From: Capilliphycus salinus
Lineage (GTDB): Bacteria > Cyanobacteriota > Cyanobacteriia > Cyanobacteriales > Microcoleaceae
Assembly (NCBI RefSeq): GCF_047276495.1
Contig: NZ_CP178543.1
Location: 6,076,001-6,140,000, forward strand
Direction of reading: 5' to 3'
DNA length: 64,000 bases
Shown here: positions 6,843 to 16,248 of the stretch, piece after piece
Layout: the number at the start of each line of letters is the position of its first letter
Numbering within the stretch: position 1 is the stretch's first letter
Notes under the pieces: generated by a model
Database searches by the model: none
Told to the model about the DNA's origin: nothing
Seen by the model: only the letters and a program-made list of their open reading frames with translations
Made by a program: the position numbers and the translations under genes

Positions 6843-8405
6843 ATGGAAGTTATCATTGCATTACTCGCAACATTGGGTTTAGGAACCGGCGCCGGAGCGT
6901 TTATTATTCGCAACCTTTACTATGTTTGTCAGCCGAGCGAAGTTCTCATTTTTGCGGGCGGACATCGGCGCGTAGACGAAAGACGGGAAGTCGGGTATCG
7001 GTTGGTCAAAGGCGGAAGTAGCATTCGAGTTCCCCTGCTCGAACAGGCGTTTCGGATGGATTTAACCAACATGATTATTGAGTTAAAAGTGACCAACGCT
7101 TACTCAAAAGGGGGGATTCCGCTAACCGTTGAAAGTGTGGCAAACATTAAAATTGCCGGGGAAGAACCGACCATTCACAACGCCATTGAACGTTTGCTCG
7201 GCAAAAGCCGCAAAGAAATCGAACAAATGGCAAAAGAGACTTTAGAAGGGAATTTGAGAGGGGTTTTAGCCAGTTTAACGCCCGAACAAGTGAACGGCGA
7301 TAAGTTGGCTTTTGCTAAGAGTTTATTGGAAGAAGCCGAAGACGATTTGGAACGGTTGGGGTTGATTTTAGATACCCTACAAATTCAGAATATTTCTGAT
7401 GAAGTCGGTTATCTTGATTCTATCGGACGTCAACAACAGGCCGAACTGCTGCGAGATGCTCGCATGGCAGAAGCCCAAGCCCAAGCCACTTCGGTCATGC
7501 GGAATGCAGAAAACCGGAAAAATACCTCGCTCAAACAGTTAGAAACTGACATAGAAGTTGCCAAAGCAGAAGCCGAACGTCGGGTCAAAGATGCGATTAC
7601 AAAACGCGATGCGGTGATTGCCGAATCCGAGTCCGAAATTGCTTCGGAAGTGGCACGGACTCAGGCGGAACTTGCCGTTCAAAGGGCTAGAATTATCCAG
7701 GTTGAACAGAAGTTACAAGCCGATGTTGTTGCTCCGGCGGAGGCACAATGTAAACGCGCTATTGCCCGAGCCAAAGGGGATGCAGCCCGTATTATTGAAG
7801 AAGGAAAAGCCAGGGCTGAAGGGACCCAACGCTTGGCGGAATCTTGGAAAGCCGCCGGTGCAAATGCCCGGGAAATTTTCCTCTATCAGAAATTGGAAGG
7901 ATTGCTGCAAACTTTGGTTTCTACCATTCCCGAAGTTGAGGTGGATAATGTAACCGTAATTAACAGTGAAAACGGTACAACTGCAACTAAAATAGCCGGG
8001 TTTTTAGAACAGTTGCGACAAACCACAGGAATTGATGTCGCTGATGCGGTTCGGGGTATCAGTCAGTCGGGTTCACCTGTTAATACCATTGAGAGTTTTG
8101 ACCCGTTAAAAGAGGGAATGGCTTTACCCGCTTATGGTTCTAATTCAACCGCAAACCCAGAAGAATTTTTAAAGTCGGTTCAATCAGAAGTTCAACAATT
8201 CCTCAGTCAAGTTGCTCAAAAAACCCAAACCAATCGAGAAGCGGAACTGGCTTTAGAACAGAAGATTAAAACCGACCCGCAGTTTAAATCCCGCTTACAA
8301 AAAGCTGTAAAACTTGGCGGTCCAGACCGTTTAAAAGCCATGTTTAATCATCAGACGGTTTATATTCCGCCAGCGATGGTTCAGTCTTGGTTAGCGCAAG
8401 TCTAA
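6843..8405 (+). CDS. Flotillin-like SPFH domain protein 2
   Basis: 520 residues. A short N-terminal membrane helix (about 3-25) leads into an SPFH domain (about 28-210; PSEVLIFAGGHRR, GYRLVKGGSS, VTNAYSKGG, LEGNLRGVLASLTPEQ). A coiled coil of Ala/Glu/Arg follows (about 215-350), then a C-terminal region (about 380-520) absent from paralogue 1 and containing a Gln/Lys-rich helix. Divergence from paralogue 1 is clear, but the SPFH core signatures are shared, so the pair arose by old duplication. A terminator follows at 8455. Confidence 0.88.
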   Translation: MEVIIALLATLGLGTGAGAFIIRNLYYVCQPSEVLIFAGGHRRVDERREVGYRLVKGGSSIRVPLLEQAFRMDLTNMIIELKVTNAYSKGGIPLTVESVANIKIAGEEPTIHNAIERLLGKSRKEIEQMAKETLEGNLRGVLASLTPEQVNGDKLAFAKSLLEEAEDDLERLGLILDTLQIQNISDEVGYLDSIGRQQQAELLRDARMAEAQAQATSVMRNAENRKNTSLKQLETDIEVAKAEAERRVKDAITKRDAVIAESESEIASEVARTQAELAVQRARIIQVEQKLQADVVAPAEAQCKRAIARAKGDAARIIEEGKARAEGTQRLAESWKAAGANAREIFLYQKLEGLLQTLVSTIPEVEVDNVTVINSENGTTATKIAGFLEQLRQTTGIDVADAVRGISQSGSPVNTIESFDPLKEGMALPAYGSNSTANPEEFLKSVQSEVQQFLSQVAQKTQTNREAELALEQKIKTDPQFKSRLQKAVKLGGPDRLKAMFNHQTVYIPPAMVQSWLAQV

Positions 8406-8454
8406 ACAACCGCTAGAAAACTCTTTTTTTGGCATTTTGTCATAAAATTCTATC

Positions 8455-8488
8455 AACCCGGTTTCTAAAAAGTTACCGGGTTTTTTTA
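8455..8488 (+). terminator. Rho-independent terminator after the flotillin genes
   Basis: ACCCGGT (8456-8462) pairs with ACCGGGT (8475-8481) with a 12-base loop, and a run of seven T follows. Confidence 0.8.
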
Positions 8489-9031
8489 TGCACTCAACAA
8501 CAAAAGTAGATTTTCTATCGAGTTGGTTTAAAGAAATATAGCGCTTCGGGCTATATTATAGCGCTACTTGAATCGGGAACACCGGATCAGGCAACAGCAG
8601 ACTATGAAAGGATTCTAGGATGTAGAAATGTCAAAACCGAATTTTGTACTGCTATAATCGCAAACCCCACAGAATCGCGGAAATGTCAAGTCAATAGTTG
8701 TCGATTTTACTGAAAATTTACAATTCAACGCATCAACCAACAAAGTTTCTAAAAAGACGGCAAATTTAAAGTTAATTCCGGGAAATTTACCGAAGGTTTA
8801 CAATTCAAACTCCATGCTTTTCCTGATCTTAACTCTAATCAGTGAAAACTCTGATGGATTGTGAAAATCTGGGATCTAAAAACGCATCCACCCCGGCTCA
8901 TCTATCGGCAATTAGCTTTCAAGATAAATCGTGGTTATTGACTGCGAGGGGGCAGTTTTGTCCTTTTTGAACCCTCGCCAAAGTTCCTCAATTTTTTTGA
9001 TTATTTATTTAAACAACGTGGAGTGCTTCCT
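8489..9031. other. Upstream region of giant gene 1
   Basis: No gene is seen in about 540 bases. Contents: a perfect 7-bp hairpin with 7-base loop (8536-8556, arms ATATAGC/GCTATAT); a dispersed repeat CGAATTTTGTACTGCTATA at about 8638, present inverted at 24277; two copies of a TTTACAATTCAA element (8704-8729, 8782-8811); and the shared box at 8861 that also precedes giant genes 2 and 3. GTGGAG is a fair ribosome site 8 bases before the ATG at 9032. Confidence 0.6.
8861..8892 (+). promoter_or_regulatory. Shared upstream box, copy before giant gene 1
   Basis: The block ATCTGGGATCTAAAAACGCA, followed by TCCAC, lies about 165 bases before the start codon. The same order (ATCTGGGA, then TAAAA, then GCATC) recurs at similar distance before giant genes 2 and 3. 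It may be a promoter plus operator; experimental start sites are unknown. Confidence 0.5.
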
Positions 9032-12000
9032 ATGTCCCAATTGATGACTTCCTACTCTCAGTCTTTCAACGCAATAGAAACTCTTCTTTACCCCATGTCT
9101 TTGAATTCTACAAAAACCGTCGTTTTTATTGATACTAATGTAGAGGAATACGAACATCTCATCGAAGGGGTAAAACCGGGGATAGAAGTTCAGATTTTAG
9201 ATGCTCATCGAGACGGTATCGAACAAATAAGCACTTATTTATTTACCCGTCCCGAAATCAAAACCATTCATATTGTTTCTCACGGTTCACCGGGATGCTT
9301 ATATTTAGGAAACGCCCAACTTAGCCTCGATACTCTCGAACCCTACGCCAACTTACTCCAAACCTGGTCCGCTTCCGACATTTTACTGTACGGCTGTCAG
9401 GTAGCCGCAGGAGACGCCGGAATAGAATTTATAGAGAAACTGCACAAACTGACAAATGCCGACATCGCCGCCTCCACAACCCCCACAGGAAACGCCGCCA
9501 AAAACGGAGACTGGACGTTAAAGGGGTTCATCAGTCAAACCCCGGCGGAACTGGCATTTTCAGCAGCGACACAAGCCTCCTACAATGGAATCTTAGCCAA
9601 CGGTAGAGTTAGGATTATAGGCAACCTAGAAGAAGACAGCCCCCTAAACGCCCAAGTCACCGACCCGGACGGCGTTCCAAACAACATCAGCTATCAATGG
9701 CAGTCCTCCAGCGATAATACCAACTGGACAAACATCCCCGGCGCCACCACCAACAGCTTTACCCCCACAGATAACGAAGTCGGCAAATCTATCCGAGTCA
9801 ACGCCTCCTACACCGACAATGGAGGAACATCCGAAACCGTCAGCGCCGTCGCCGGAGAGGGAGTCAATTTTGAAGGCAATATTGATACCGATGGCTATGC
9901 CCAAGGTGTCTCAGTCGTCGGAAACTTGGCTTATGTTGCCGATGGTAATAGCGGTTTAGCCATCATCGATATTAGCAACCCCGCCAGTCCGACTGTTAGG
10001 GGTAGCTTTAATACTCCTGGAAACGCCAGGGACGTATCAGTAGCGCTTAACTATGCTTATGTTGCCGATGATAGTGGCAATCTGCAAATCATCAATATTA
10101 GCAACCCCGCCAATCCCACTTTTGAGACTACAGTTAATACAGGTGGTAAAGCCAACGGCGTAGCCCTAGCGGGAAACTTCGCTTACGTTTCTGATGATAA
10201 TGGCGGTCTGCGAATTATCGATATCAGTAACCCCACCAGTCCCAGTTCAAGGGGGAGTATTTCTACTCCGGGACGCGCCTGGGATGTAGCCGTAGCGGGA
10301 AATTACGCTTATGTTGCCGATGGTAGCGGTAATAGCGCTTTGACTATCTTCAATATCAGCAACCCCAATAGTCCCACTCTAGTCCGCACTTTCAATACAG
10401 GTGGTAATGCCAGGGGTATCACTGTAGTCAACAACTTCGCTTATGTTGCCAACGGTGGAAGCGGTTTAGCCATTATCGATATCAGCAACCCCAATAATCC
10501 CAGTCAGGTGGGGAATTTGAATACAGCAGGTAATGCCTATGGTGTCTCCGTAGCGGGAAACTTGGCTTATGTTGCCGATGATTCTAACGGTCTGCGAATT
10601 ATCGATATCAGCGACCCCACCACTCCCACTTTAAAAGATAGTTTTTCTGCGGGTGGCAATGCCAGGGGTGTATTTGCAGGGGAAGACTTCGTTTATGTTG
10701 CTGACGGTAATAGCGGTCTGCAAATTCTCGATGTCAACATTATTCCGCCGACGGTTACTAATATTAACGATAATCCCACCGATATTAGTCTGAGCAATAA
10801 CAGCTTAGACGAAAATCAAGCAGTTGGAACCGTTATCGGAACATTTAGCAGCACAGACGAAGATACAACAGATACCCATACTTACAGTTTAGTTGCGGGG
10901 ACTGGCGACACCGATAACGATAAATTTGAAATCGTAAACGGTGAACTGAGAACCCAAGAAACCTTAGACTTTGAAAGTCAATCTTCCTACAATATCCGAG
11001 TACAAACCAACGACGGAAACGGAGGAACATTTGAGAAACAATTCACCGTTAATCTGGAGAACGTTAACGAAAATCCCAGCGATATTAGTCTGAGCAATAA
11101 CAGCTTAGACGAAAATCAAACTATCGGAACCGTTATCGGAACATTTAGCAGCACAGACGAAGATACAACAGATACCCATACTTACAGTTTAGTTGCGGGG
11201 ACTGGCGACACCGATAACGATAAATTTGAAATCGTAAACGGTGAACTAAGAACCAAAGAAACCTTAGACTTTGAAAGTCAATCTTCCTACAATATCCGAG
11301 TACAAACCAACGACGGAAACGGAGGAACATTTGAGAAACAATTCACCGTTAATCTTGATAACGTTAACGAAAATCCCAGCGATATTAGTCTGAGCAATAA
11401 CAGCTTAGACGAAAATCAAGCAGTTGGAACCGTTGTGGGAACATTTAGCAGCACAGACGAAGATACAACAGATACCCATACTTACAGTTTAGTTGCGGGG
11501 ACTGGCGACACCGATAACGATAAATTTGAAATCGTAAACGGTGAACTAAGAACCAAAGAAACCTTAGACTTTGAAAGTCAATCTTCCTACAATATCCGAG
11601 TACAAACCAACGACGGAAACGGGGGAACATTTGAGAAACAATTCACCGTTAACCTGGAGAACGTTAACGAAAATCCCAGCGATATTAGTCTGAGCAATAA
11701 CAGCTTAGACGAAAATCAAGCAGTTGGAACCGTTGTGGGAACATTTAGCAGCACAGACGAAGATACAACAGATACCCATACTTACAGTTTAGTTGCGGGG
11801 ACTGGCGACACCGATAACGATAAATTTGAAATCGTAAACGGTGAACTAAGAACCAAAGAAACCTTAGACTTTGAAAGTCAATCTTCCTACAATATCCGAG
11901 TACAAACCAACGACGGAAACGGGGGAACATTTGAGAAACAATTCACCGTTAACCTGGAGAACGTTAACGAAAATCCCAGCGATATTAGTCTGAGCAATAA

Positions 12001-15000
12001 CAGCTTAGACGAAAATCAAGCTATCGGAACCGTTATCGGAACATTTAGCAGCACAGACGAAGATACAACAGATACCCATACTTACAGTTTAGTTGCGGGG
12101 ACAGGAAGCACCGATAACGATAAATTTGAAATCGTAAACGGTGAACTAAGAACCAAAGAAACCTTAGACTTTGAAAGTCAATCTTCCTACAATATCCGAG
12201 TACAAACCAACGACGGAAACGGAGGAACATTTGAGAAACAATTCACCGTTAATCTTGATAACGTTAACGAAAACCCCAGCGATATTAGTCTGAGCAATAA
12301 CAGCTTAGACGAAAATCAAACTATCGGAACCGTTGTGGGAACATTTAGCAGCACAGACGAAGATACAACAGACACCCATACTTACAGTTTAGTTGCGGGG
12401 ACAGGAAGCACCGATAACGCATGGTTTGAAATCGTAAACGGTGAACTGAGAACCCTAGAAACCTTAGACTTTGAAAGCCAATCTTCCTACAATATCCGAG
12501 TACAAACCAACGACGGAAACGGGGGAACATTTGAAAAACAATTCACCATTAACCTTGATAACGTTAACGAAAATCCCAGTATCAATGCTGCCAGCTTCAA
12601 TATTAATGAGGATGCGGCTAACAATACAACCGTTGGAACTGTTACTGCTAACGATGAAGACGGAAACAGTCTCAGCTACTCAATTAACGCAGGAAATGAT
12701 GATGGTATTTTTGCTATCGATAACCAAGGCAATATTACCATTGCTGACAACACTAACCTCGACTACGAAACCACAACCCGTTACAACTTAACCGTTGAGG
12801 TTAGTGATGGTGAATTCAGCGACACCGCTTCTGTTACTGTCAACGTGGGTGATGTAGAGGAAGCAACTCCCTCACCTGAACCCGAACCTGTTCCTGAACC
12901 TGTTCCTGAACCCGAACCTGTTCCTGAACCTGTTCCTGAACCCGAACCTGTTCCTGAACCCGAACCTGTTCCTGAACCTGTTCCTACTCCCTCACCTGAA
13001 CCTGTTCCCTCACCGCAACCCGAACCTGTTCCTGAACCTGTTCCCTCACCTGAACCTGAACCGCAACCCGAACCTGTTCCCTCACCTGAACCTGAACCGC
13101 AACCGGAACCCTCACCTGAACCTGTTGCTGAACCTGTTCCCTCACCTGAACCGGAACCTGTTCCCTCACCTGAACCTGTTCCTGAACCTGTTGCTGAACC
13201 TGTTCCCTCACCTGAACCTGTTGCTGAACCTGTTCCCTCACCTGAACCTGTTCCCTCACCTGAACCTGTTCCCTCACCTGTTCCCTCACCTGTTCCCTCA
13301 CCTGTTCCTGAACCTGTTCCTGAACCCGAACCTGTTCCCTCACCTGAAGCCGAAGCTTTTGAGGAGGCAGCCCAAGTCCAAGATGGTCCCATTGCCGGAG
13401 CCACAGTCTACTTTGATGGCAACCTCAACGGCATCCAAGACAGCAGTGAACCCGCAGCAATAACCGATAACTTCGGTGACTTTAACCTAGAAATTCCGAG
13501 CAACTTCGACACCAACACCAACGGCACACTTGACCCCGAAGAAGGCGTCTTGGTAGCCGTCGGCGGTATCGATGCAGTCACAGGAGAAGCCTTTACGGGT
13601 ACGCTCAAAGCACTTCCCGGTTCCACAGTCGTTACACCGCTAACCACCCTAGTTGTCAACCTAGTAGAAGCAGGTCTCACCCCAGAAGCGGCTGAAACCC
13701 AAGTCAAAACGGCTTTGGGACTGCCGAGTGAGATTGACTTGGGAACTTTTGACCCCATAGCTGCGGCTCAATCCGGTACAAGCGTGGGTCAAACAGTTTT
13801 AGCGGCTCAGGTGGCGGTTCAAACACTGATGAGTTTCATCAGTGAATCCATCCAAACCGTTGCCCCCGGTATCGACGCCGGCACGCTCGCGGATGTGATT
13901 ACTTCTAGCTTCAGCACAGTTATTCAAGGTGGGAGTTTCAATCTGAGCAACACCAGCCAAATCGAAACTCTGCTGAAAAACACGGTTAATACTTTAACAG
14001 AGCAGAACAGCACACTGAACTTGCAAACTGTTATCGACAATGCGGCTCAATTCTCCCAAGTTGTCGCAGCCAGTAACGAGCGAATTCTCAACGCCGGCAG
14101 TATTGAGCAACTGTTCAAAGCTCAAAAAGTTGCCCAGACTAGCACCAGCGAAGATTTAGTCGCGGCTTTCAACGGGACCAAATCCTTCAATGAAGTGGTC
14201 GCCAACAACACCGGAACGGCTCTGAGCGATAAAATTAATGCAGCCACAATCGACACTTCTACTATTGGCGGGGGCGAACCGACTCCCCAACCGAGTCCGA
14301 CTCCCCAACCGAGTCCGACTCCCCAACCGAGTCCGACTCCCCAACCGAGTCCGACTCCCCAACCGAGTCCGACTCCCCAACCGACTCCAACTCCCCAACC
14401 GGCTCCCCAACTGAATTTGGCTCCCCAACCGAGTTTCACTCCCCAACCGAGTCCGACTCCAACACCGACCGTTACAGAAGGGAATCTTTATGATTTCAGC
14501 AGCTTGGTTCCAGGGATAACTAAGCCGGTTAAACCGTCTAACACTGCGGCTAACCTTAGTTCTGCTAATTCTAAAAATGAATCCACTCTCAGTGCAGATG
14601 TTCTAGTCGGTGATGGGACAGACAACCAAATTTTTGGTTTCGCAGGCGATGATACTATCAACACCGGAGATGGTAACGACTGGATAAGCGCCAACCAAGG
14701 CAATGATACCGTTGATGGCGGTAAAGGTACTGATACCATTTATGGCGGAAAAAATGACGACGCGGCTTTCGGTTCCGATGGCGACGACTGGTTAAACGGA
14801 AACTTGGGGACTGACTTCGTTGATGGCGGAGAGGGTTTTGATACCCTGTATGGCGGTCAAAATAACGATACCCTCGACGGTGGAAACGGAGACGACTGGT
14901 TAAACGGAAACAAAGGCGATGACTTCGCCGACGGTGGCGAGGGTAACGATATCGTCTATGGCGGTACTGATGGCGATACTCTTACAGGGGGAAGCGGAAA

Positions 15001-15520
15001 TGATACCCTATGGGGTAACGTTGGCAATGATGTTATTGAAGGAAACGACGGAAACGACGTTATTTATGGCGGTCAGGATAACGACACGGTTTCCGGGGGT
15101 CAAGGGAATGATAGCCTTTACGGTGACTTGGGGAATGACTTTATTGATGGTAACGAAGGTAATGACCTGTTAGAAGGCGGCGAAGGGAATGATACCCTTT
15201 ATGGCAATCAAGGCGCGGACGAACTCACGGGGGGTGCGGGTGATGACCTACTCGTCGGCGGTGAGGATAATGATACTTTAACAGGAAACGCCGGAAGCGA
15301 TCGCTTTTTACTCCGCAGTGGGGAGGGTTCGGACTTGATTACCGATTTTGTCGATAGTGAAGATGTGTTTGTTCTCGATGGTAACTTAACGTTTGCTCAG
15401 TTGAGTATTGTAGATGAAAATGGTTCAACTCTGATTAAGTTTGGAGAGGAACTGTTAGCAACAGTTGAGAATCTCAACGCAACTTTAATTACTGCCGAAG
15501 ATTTCGCCAATCTCTTCTAA
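9032..15520 (+). CDS. Giant DUF4347 / LVIVD / cadherin / RTX surface protein 1
   Basis: 2162 residues from ATG 9032; a GTG at 9023 is also open, but the ribosome site and alignment with paralogue 2 favour the ATG. Domain order: DUF4347 (about 25-190; HIVSHGSPG and LLYGCQVA give a His/Cys pair of the caspase-like kind); an Ig-like domain (190-275); a seven-bladed LVIVD propeller (275-575; repeats of AYVAD...IIDISNP); six near-identical 100-residue cadherin repeats (580-1180) and one divergent repeat; a Pro/Glu/Val/Ser linker (1278-1440); an SdrD-B-like segment (GATVYFDGNLNGIQD) with a helical region (1450-1745); a PQPSPT linker (1749-1812); and RTX nonapeptides (GGxGxDxLxG, about 1853-2080) before a short C-terminal tail. 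There is no Sec signal peptide. RTX repeats at the C-terminus suggest type I secretion and Ca2+ binding. I infer an adhesin or extracellular matrix protein. Confidence 0.85.
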   Translation: MSQLMTSYSQSFNAIETLLYPMSLNSTKTVVFIDTNVEEYEHLIEGVKPGIEVQILDAHRDGIEQISTYLFTRPEIKTIHIVSHGSPGCLYLGNAQLSLDTLEPYANLLQTWSASDILLYGCQVAAGDAGIEFIEKLHKLTNADIAASTTPTGNAAKNGDWTLKGFISQTPAELAFSAATQASYNGILANGRVRIIGNLEEDSPLNAQVTDPDGVPNNISYQWQSSSDNTNWTNIPGATTNSFTPTDNEVGKSIRVNASYTDNGGTSETVSAVAGEGVNFEGNIDTDGYAQGVSVVGNLAYVADGNSGLAIIDISNPASPTVRGSFNTPGNARDVSVALNYAYVADDSGNLQIINISNPANPTFETTVNTGGKANGVALAGNFAYVSDDNGGLRIIDISNPTSPSSRGSISTPGRAWDVAVAGNYAYVADGSGNSALTIFNISNPNSPTLVRTFNTGGNARGITVVNNFAYVANGGSGLAIIDISNPNNPSQVGNLNTAGNAYGVSVAGNLAYVADDSNGLRIIDISDPTTPTLKDSFSAGGNARGVFAGEDFVYVADGNSGLQILDVNIIPPTVTNINDNPTDISLSNNSLDENQAVGTVIGTFSSTDEDTTDTHTYSLVAGTGDTDNDKFEIVNGELRTQETLDFESQSSYNIRVQTNDGNGGTFEKQFTVNLENVNENPSDISLSNNSLDENQTIGTVIGTFSSTDEDTTDTHTYSLVAGTGDTDNDKFEIVNGELRTKETLDFESQSSYNIRVQTNDGNGGTFEKQFTVNLDNVNENPSDISLSNNSLDENQAVGTVVGTFSSTDEDTTDTHTYSLVAGTGDTDNDKFEIVNGELRTKETLDFESQSSYNIRVQTNDGNGGTFEKQFTVNLENVNENPSDISLSNNSLDENQAVGTVVGTFSSTDEDTTDTHTYSLVAGTGDTDNDKFEIVNGELRTKETLDFESQSSYNIRVQTNDGNGGTFEKQFTVNLENVNENPSDISLSNNSLDENQAIGTVIGTFSSTDEDTTDTHTYSLVAGTGSTDNDKFEIVNGELRTKETLDFESQSSYNIRVQTNDGNGGTFEKQFTVNLDNVNENPSDISLSNNSLDENQTIGTVVGTFSSTDEDTTDTHTYSLVAGTGSTDNAWFEIVNGELRTLETLDFESQSSYNIRVQTNDGNGGTFEKQFTINLDNVNENPSINAASFNINEDAANNTTVGTVTANDEDGNSLSYSINAGNDDGIFAIDNQGNITIADNTNLDYETTTRYNLTVEVSDGEFSDTASVTVNVGDVEEATPSPEPEPVPEPVPEPEPVPEPVPEPEPVPEPEPVPEPVPTPSPEPVPSPQPEPVPEPVPSPEPEPQPEPVPSPEPEPQPEPSPEPVAEPVPSPEPEPVPSPEPVPEPVAEPVPSPEPVAEPVPSPEPVPSPEPVPSPVPSPVPSPVPEPVPEPEPVPSPEAEAFEEAAQVQDGPIAGATVYFDGNLNGIQDSSEPAAITDNFGDFNLEIPSNFDTNTNGTLDPEEGVLVAVGGIDAVTGEAFTGTLKALPGSTVVTPLTTLVVNLVEAGLTPEAAETQVKTALGLPSEIDLGTFDPIAAAQSGTSVGQTVLAAQVAVQTLMSFISESIQTVAPGIDAGTLADVITSSFSTVIQGGSFNLSNTSQIETLLKNTVNTLTEQNSTLNLQTVIDNAAQFSQVVAASNERILNAGSIEQLFKAQKVAQTSTSEDLVAAFNGTKSFNEVVANNTGTALSDKINAATIDTSTIGGGEPTPQPSPTPQPSPTPQPSPTPQPSPTPQPSPTPQPTPTPQPAPQLNLAPQPSFTPQPSPTPTPTVTEGNLYDFSSLVPGITKPVKPSNTAANLSSANSKNESTLSADVLVGDGTDNQIFGFAGDDTINTGDGNDWISANQGNDTVDGGKGTDTIYGGKNDDAAFGSDGDDWLNGNLGTDFVDGGEGFDTLYGGQNNDTLDGGNGDDWLNGNKGDDFADGGEGNDIVYGGTDGDTLTGGSGNDTLWGNVGNDVIEGNDGNDVIYGGQDNDTVSGGQGNDSLYGDLGNDFIDGNEGNDLLEGGEGNDTLYGNQGADELTGGAGDDLLVGGEDNDTLTGNAGSDRFLLRSGEGSDLITDFVDSEDVFVLDGNLTFAQLSIVDENGSTLIKFGEELLATVENLNATLITAEDFANLF
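10771..12570 (+). repeat. Six tandem 300-bp cadherin-coding repeats in giant gene 1
   Basis: Six units of exactly 300 bp, each coding 100 residues (ENQxxGTVxGTF, then DTHTYSLVAGTG, then SYNIRVQTNDGNGG). The units differ at only a few bases. Units three and four (11371-11670, 11671-11970) appear identical base for base by eye. Such identity implies recent expansion or gene conversion, and copy number is likely to vary between strains. Confidence 0.95.
12867..13350 (+). repeat. Pro-Glu-Val-Ser linker repeats
   Basis: About 160 codons made of PEP, VPEP and VPSP units in irregular order, built from short DNA units such as CCTGAACCTGTT and CCCTCACCTGAA. It codes a stiff extended stalk between the cadherin region and the distal domains. 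Long antisense open frames here are by-products of the repeats. Confidence 0.9.
14280..14470 (+). repeat. PQPSPT linker repeats
   Basis: A tandem 18-base unit (ACTCCCCAACCGAGTCCG) codes PQPSPT about six times, then degenerates (PQPTPT, PQPAPQ). It is a second flexible linker just before the RTX domain. Confidence 0.9.
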
Positions 15521-15555
15521 GATTTTGAGAACTTTTTAAACTGGTTTTCAACCCG

Positions 15556-15589
15556 AGTCAGGTAGGTCTTGCTTACCTGACTTTTTTTT
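15556..15589 (+). terminator. Terminator of giant gene 1
   Basis: GTCAGGTA (15557-15564) pairs with TACCTGAC (15574-15581) and is followed by eight T. Homologous terminators follow giant genes 2 and 3. Confidence 0.85.
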
Positions 15590-16248
15590 GAGTTCTATGA
15601 AATCAAAAAATAATGCTACAAAAGGCACGGTAAACCGGGAAGATTCAGAATTTACAATTGAATATTATAACCCGACTGAAATTCTGCCCGATACAAATTT
15701 TCTATAGCACCGTTGCTTCGGAGTTACATCCCAAAAAACGGGTTTTTAATGGAACTGTGCCTCTAAAAATTTAAAACCGCTATCCCCTGCTGCTCCTTTT
15801 CTGAGAACCCCCTTTTCCAGAAGGGGAAGCCGGATAAAACCGTACTTTCTTTATAAGAATTTGATATAAACATTGAAAATTTTACCGAAAATTTACAATT
15901 AAAACTCGCCACAAATCAGCGGCAGAGACTTTCCGTAAAAACACGCAAAACTTTTAAAAATACCTCGTTTTTTCACCGAAAATTCACAATTCCACTTCGG
16001 TGTTTTTCCTGATCTGAAAACGAATCCATGAAAACTGAGATAGATTCTGAACATCTGGGATATAAAAACGCATCACAGTTAGCCCATTTATTAGCAATGG
16101 CATTGTTTTAGCTTTTCTTTTTAGAAGCAACCACAACGCTTGGAAATAGAAGAATACTTCTTCGCTCCGGTCGGGAGTTCATCTGAACAATTAATCTCAA
16201 AATTTCCCGAACTTTTCTGATTATTGACTTCAATTTAGAACGCCAGCT
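15590..16248. other. Upstream region of giant gene 2
   Basis: No gene is seen in about 660 bases. Contents: two copies of an ACCGAAAATTTACAATT-type element (15879-15910, 15969-15995), matching those before giant gene 1; a small CCCCTTTTCCAGAAGGGG hairpin near 15821; and the shared box at 16043. The sequence from about 15960 to 16110 aligns with about 8780-8925, so the two upstream regions are homologous. Confidence 0.6.
16043..16078 (+). promoter_or_regulatory. Shared upstream box, copy before giant gene 2
   Basis: ATCTGGGATATAAAAACGCA, followed by TCACAG, lies about 200 bases before the ATG at 16249. It is nearly identical to the box before giant gene 1. Confidence 0.5.

Noticed and set aside
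10845..12530. Series of 61-residue antisense frames every 300 bp
   Set aside because: They are shadows of the cadherin repeats, identical in spacing and with no ribosome sites or family resemblance.
12781..13404. Long antisense open frames rich in Gly/Ser or Arg/Gln/Val
   Set aside because: They mirror the Pro-Glu-Val repeats of giant gene 1 on the other strand; repetitive DNA lacking stops in several frames explains them.
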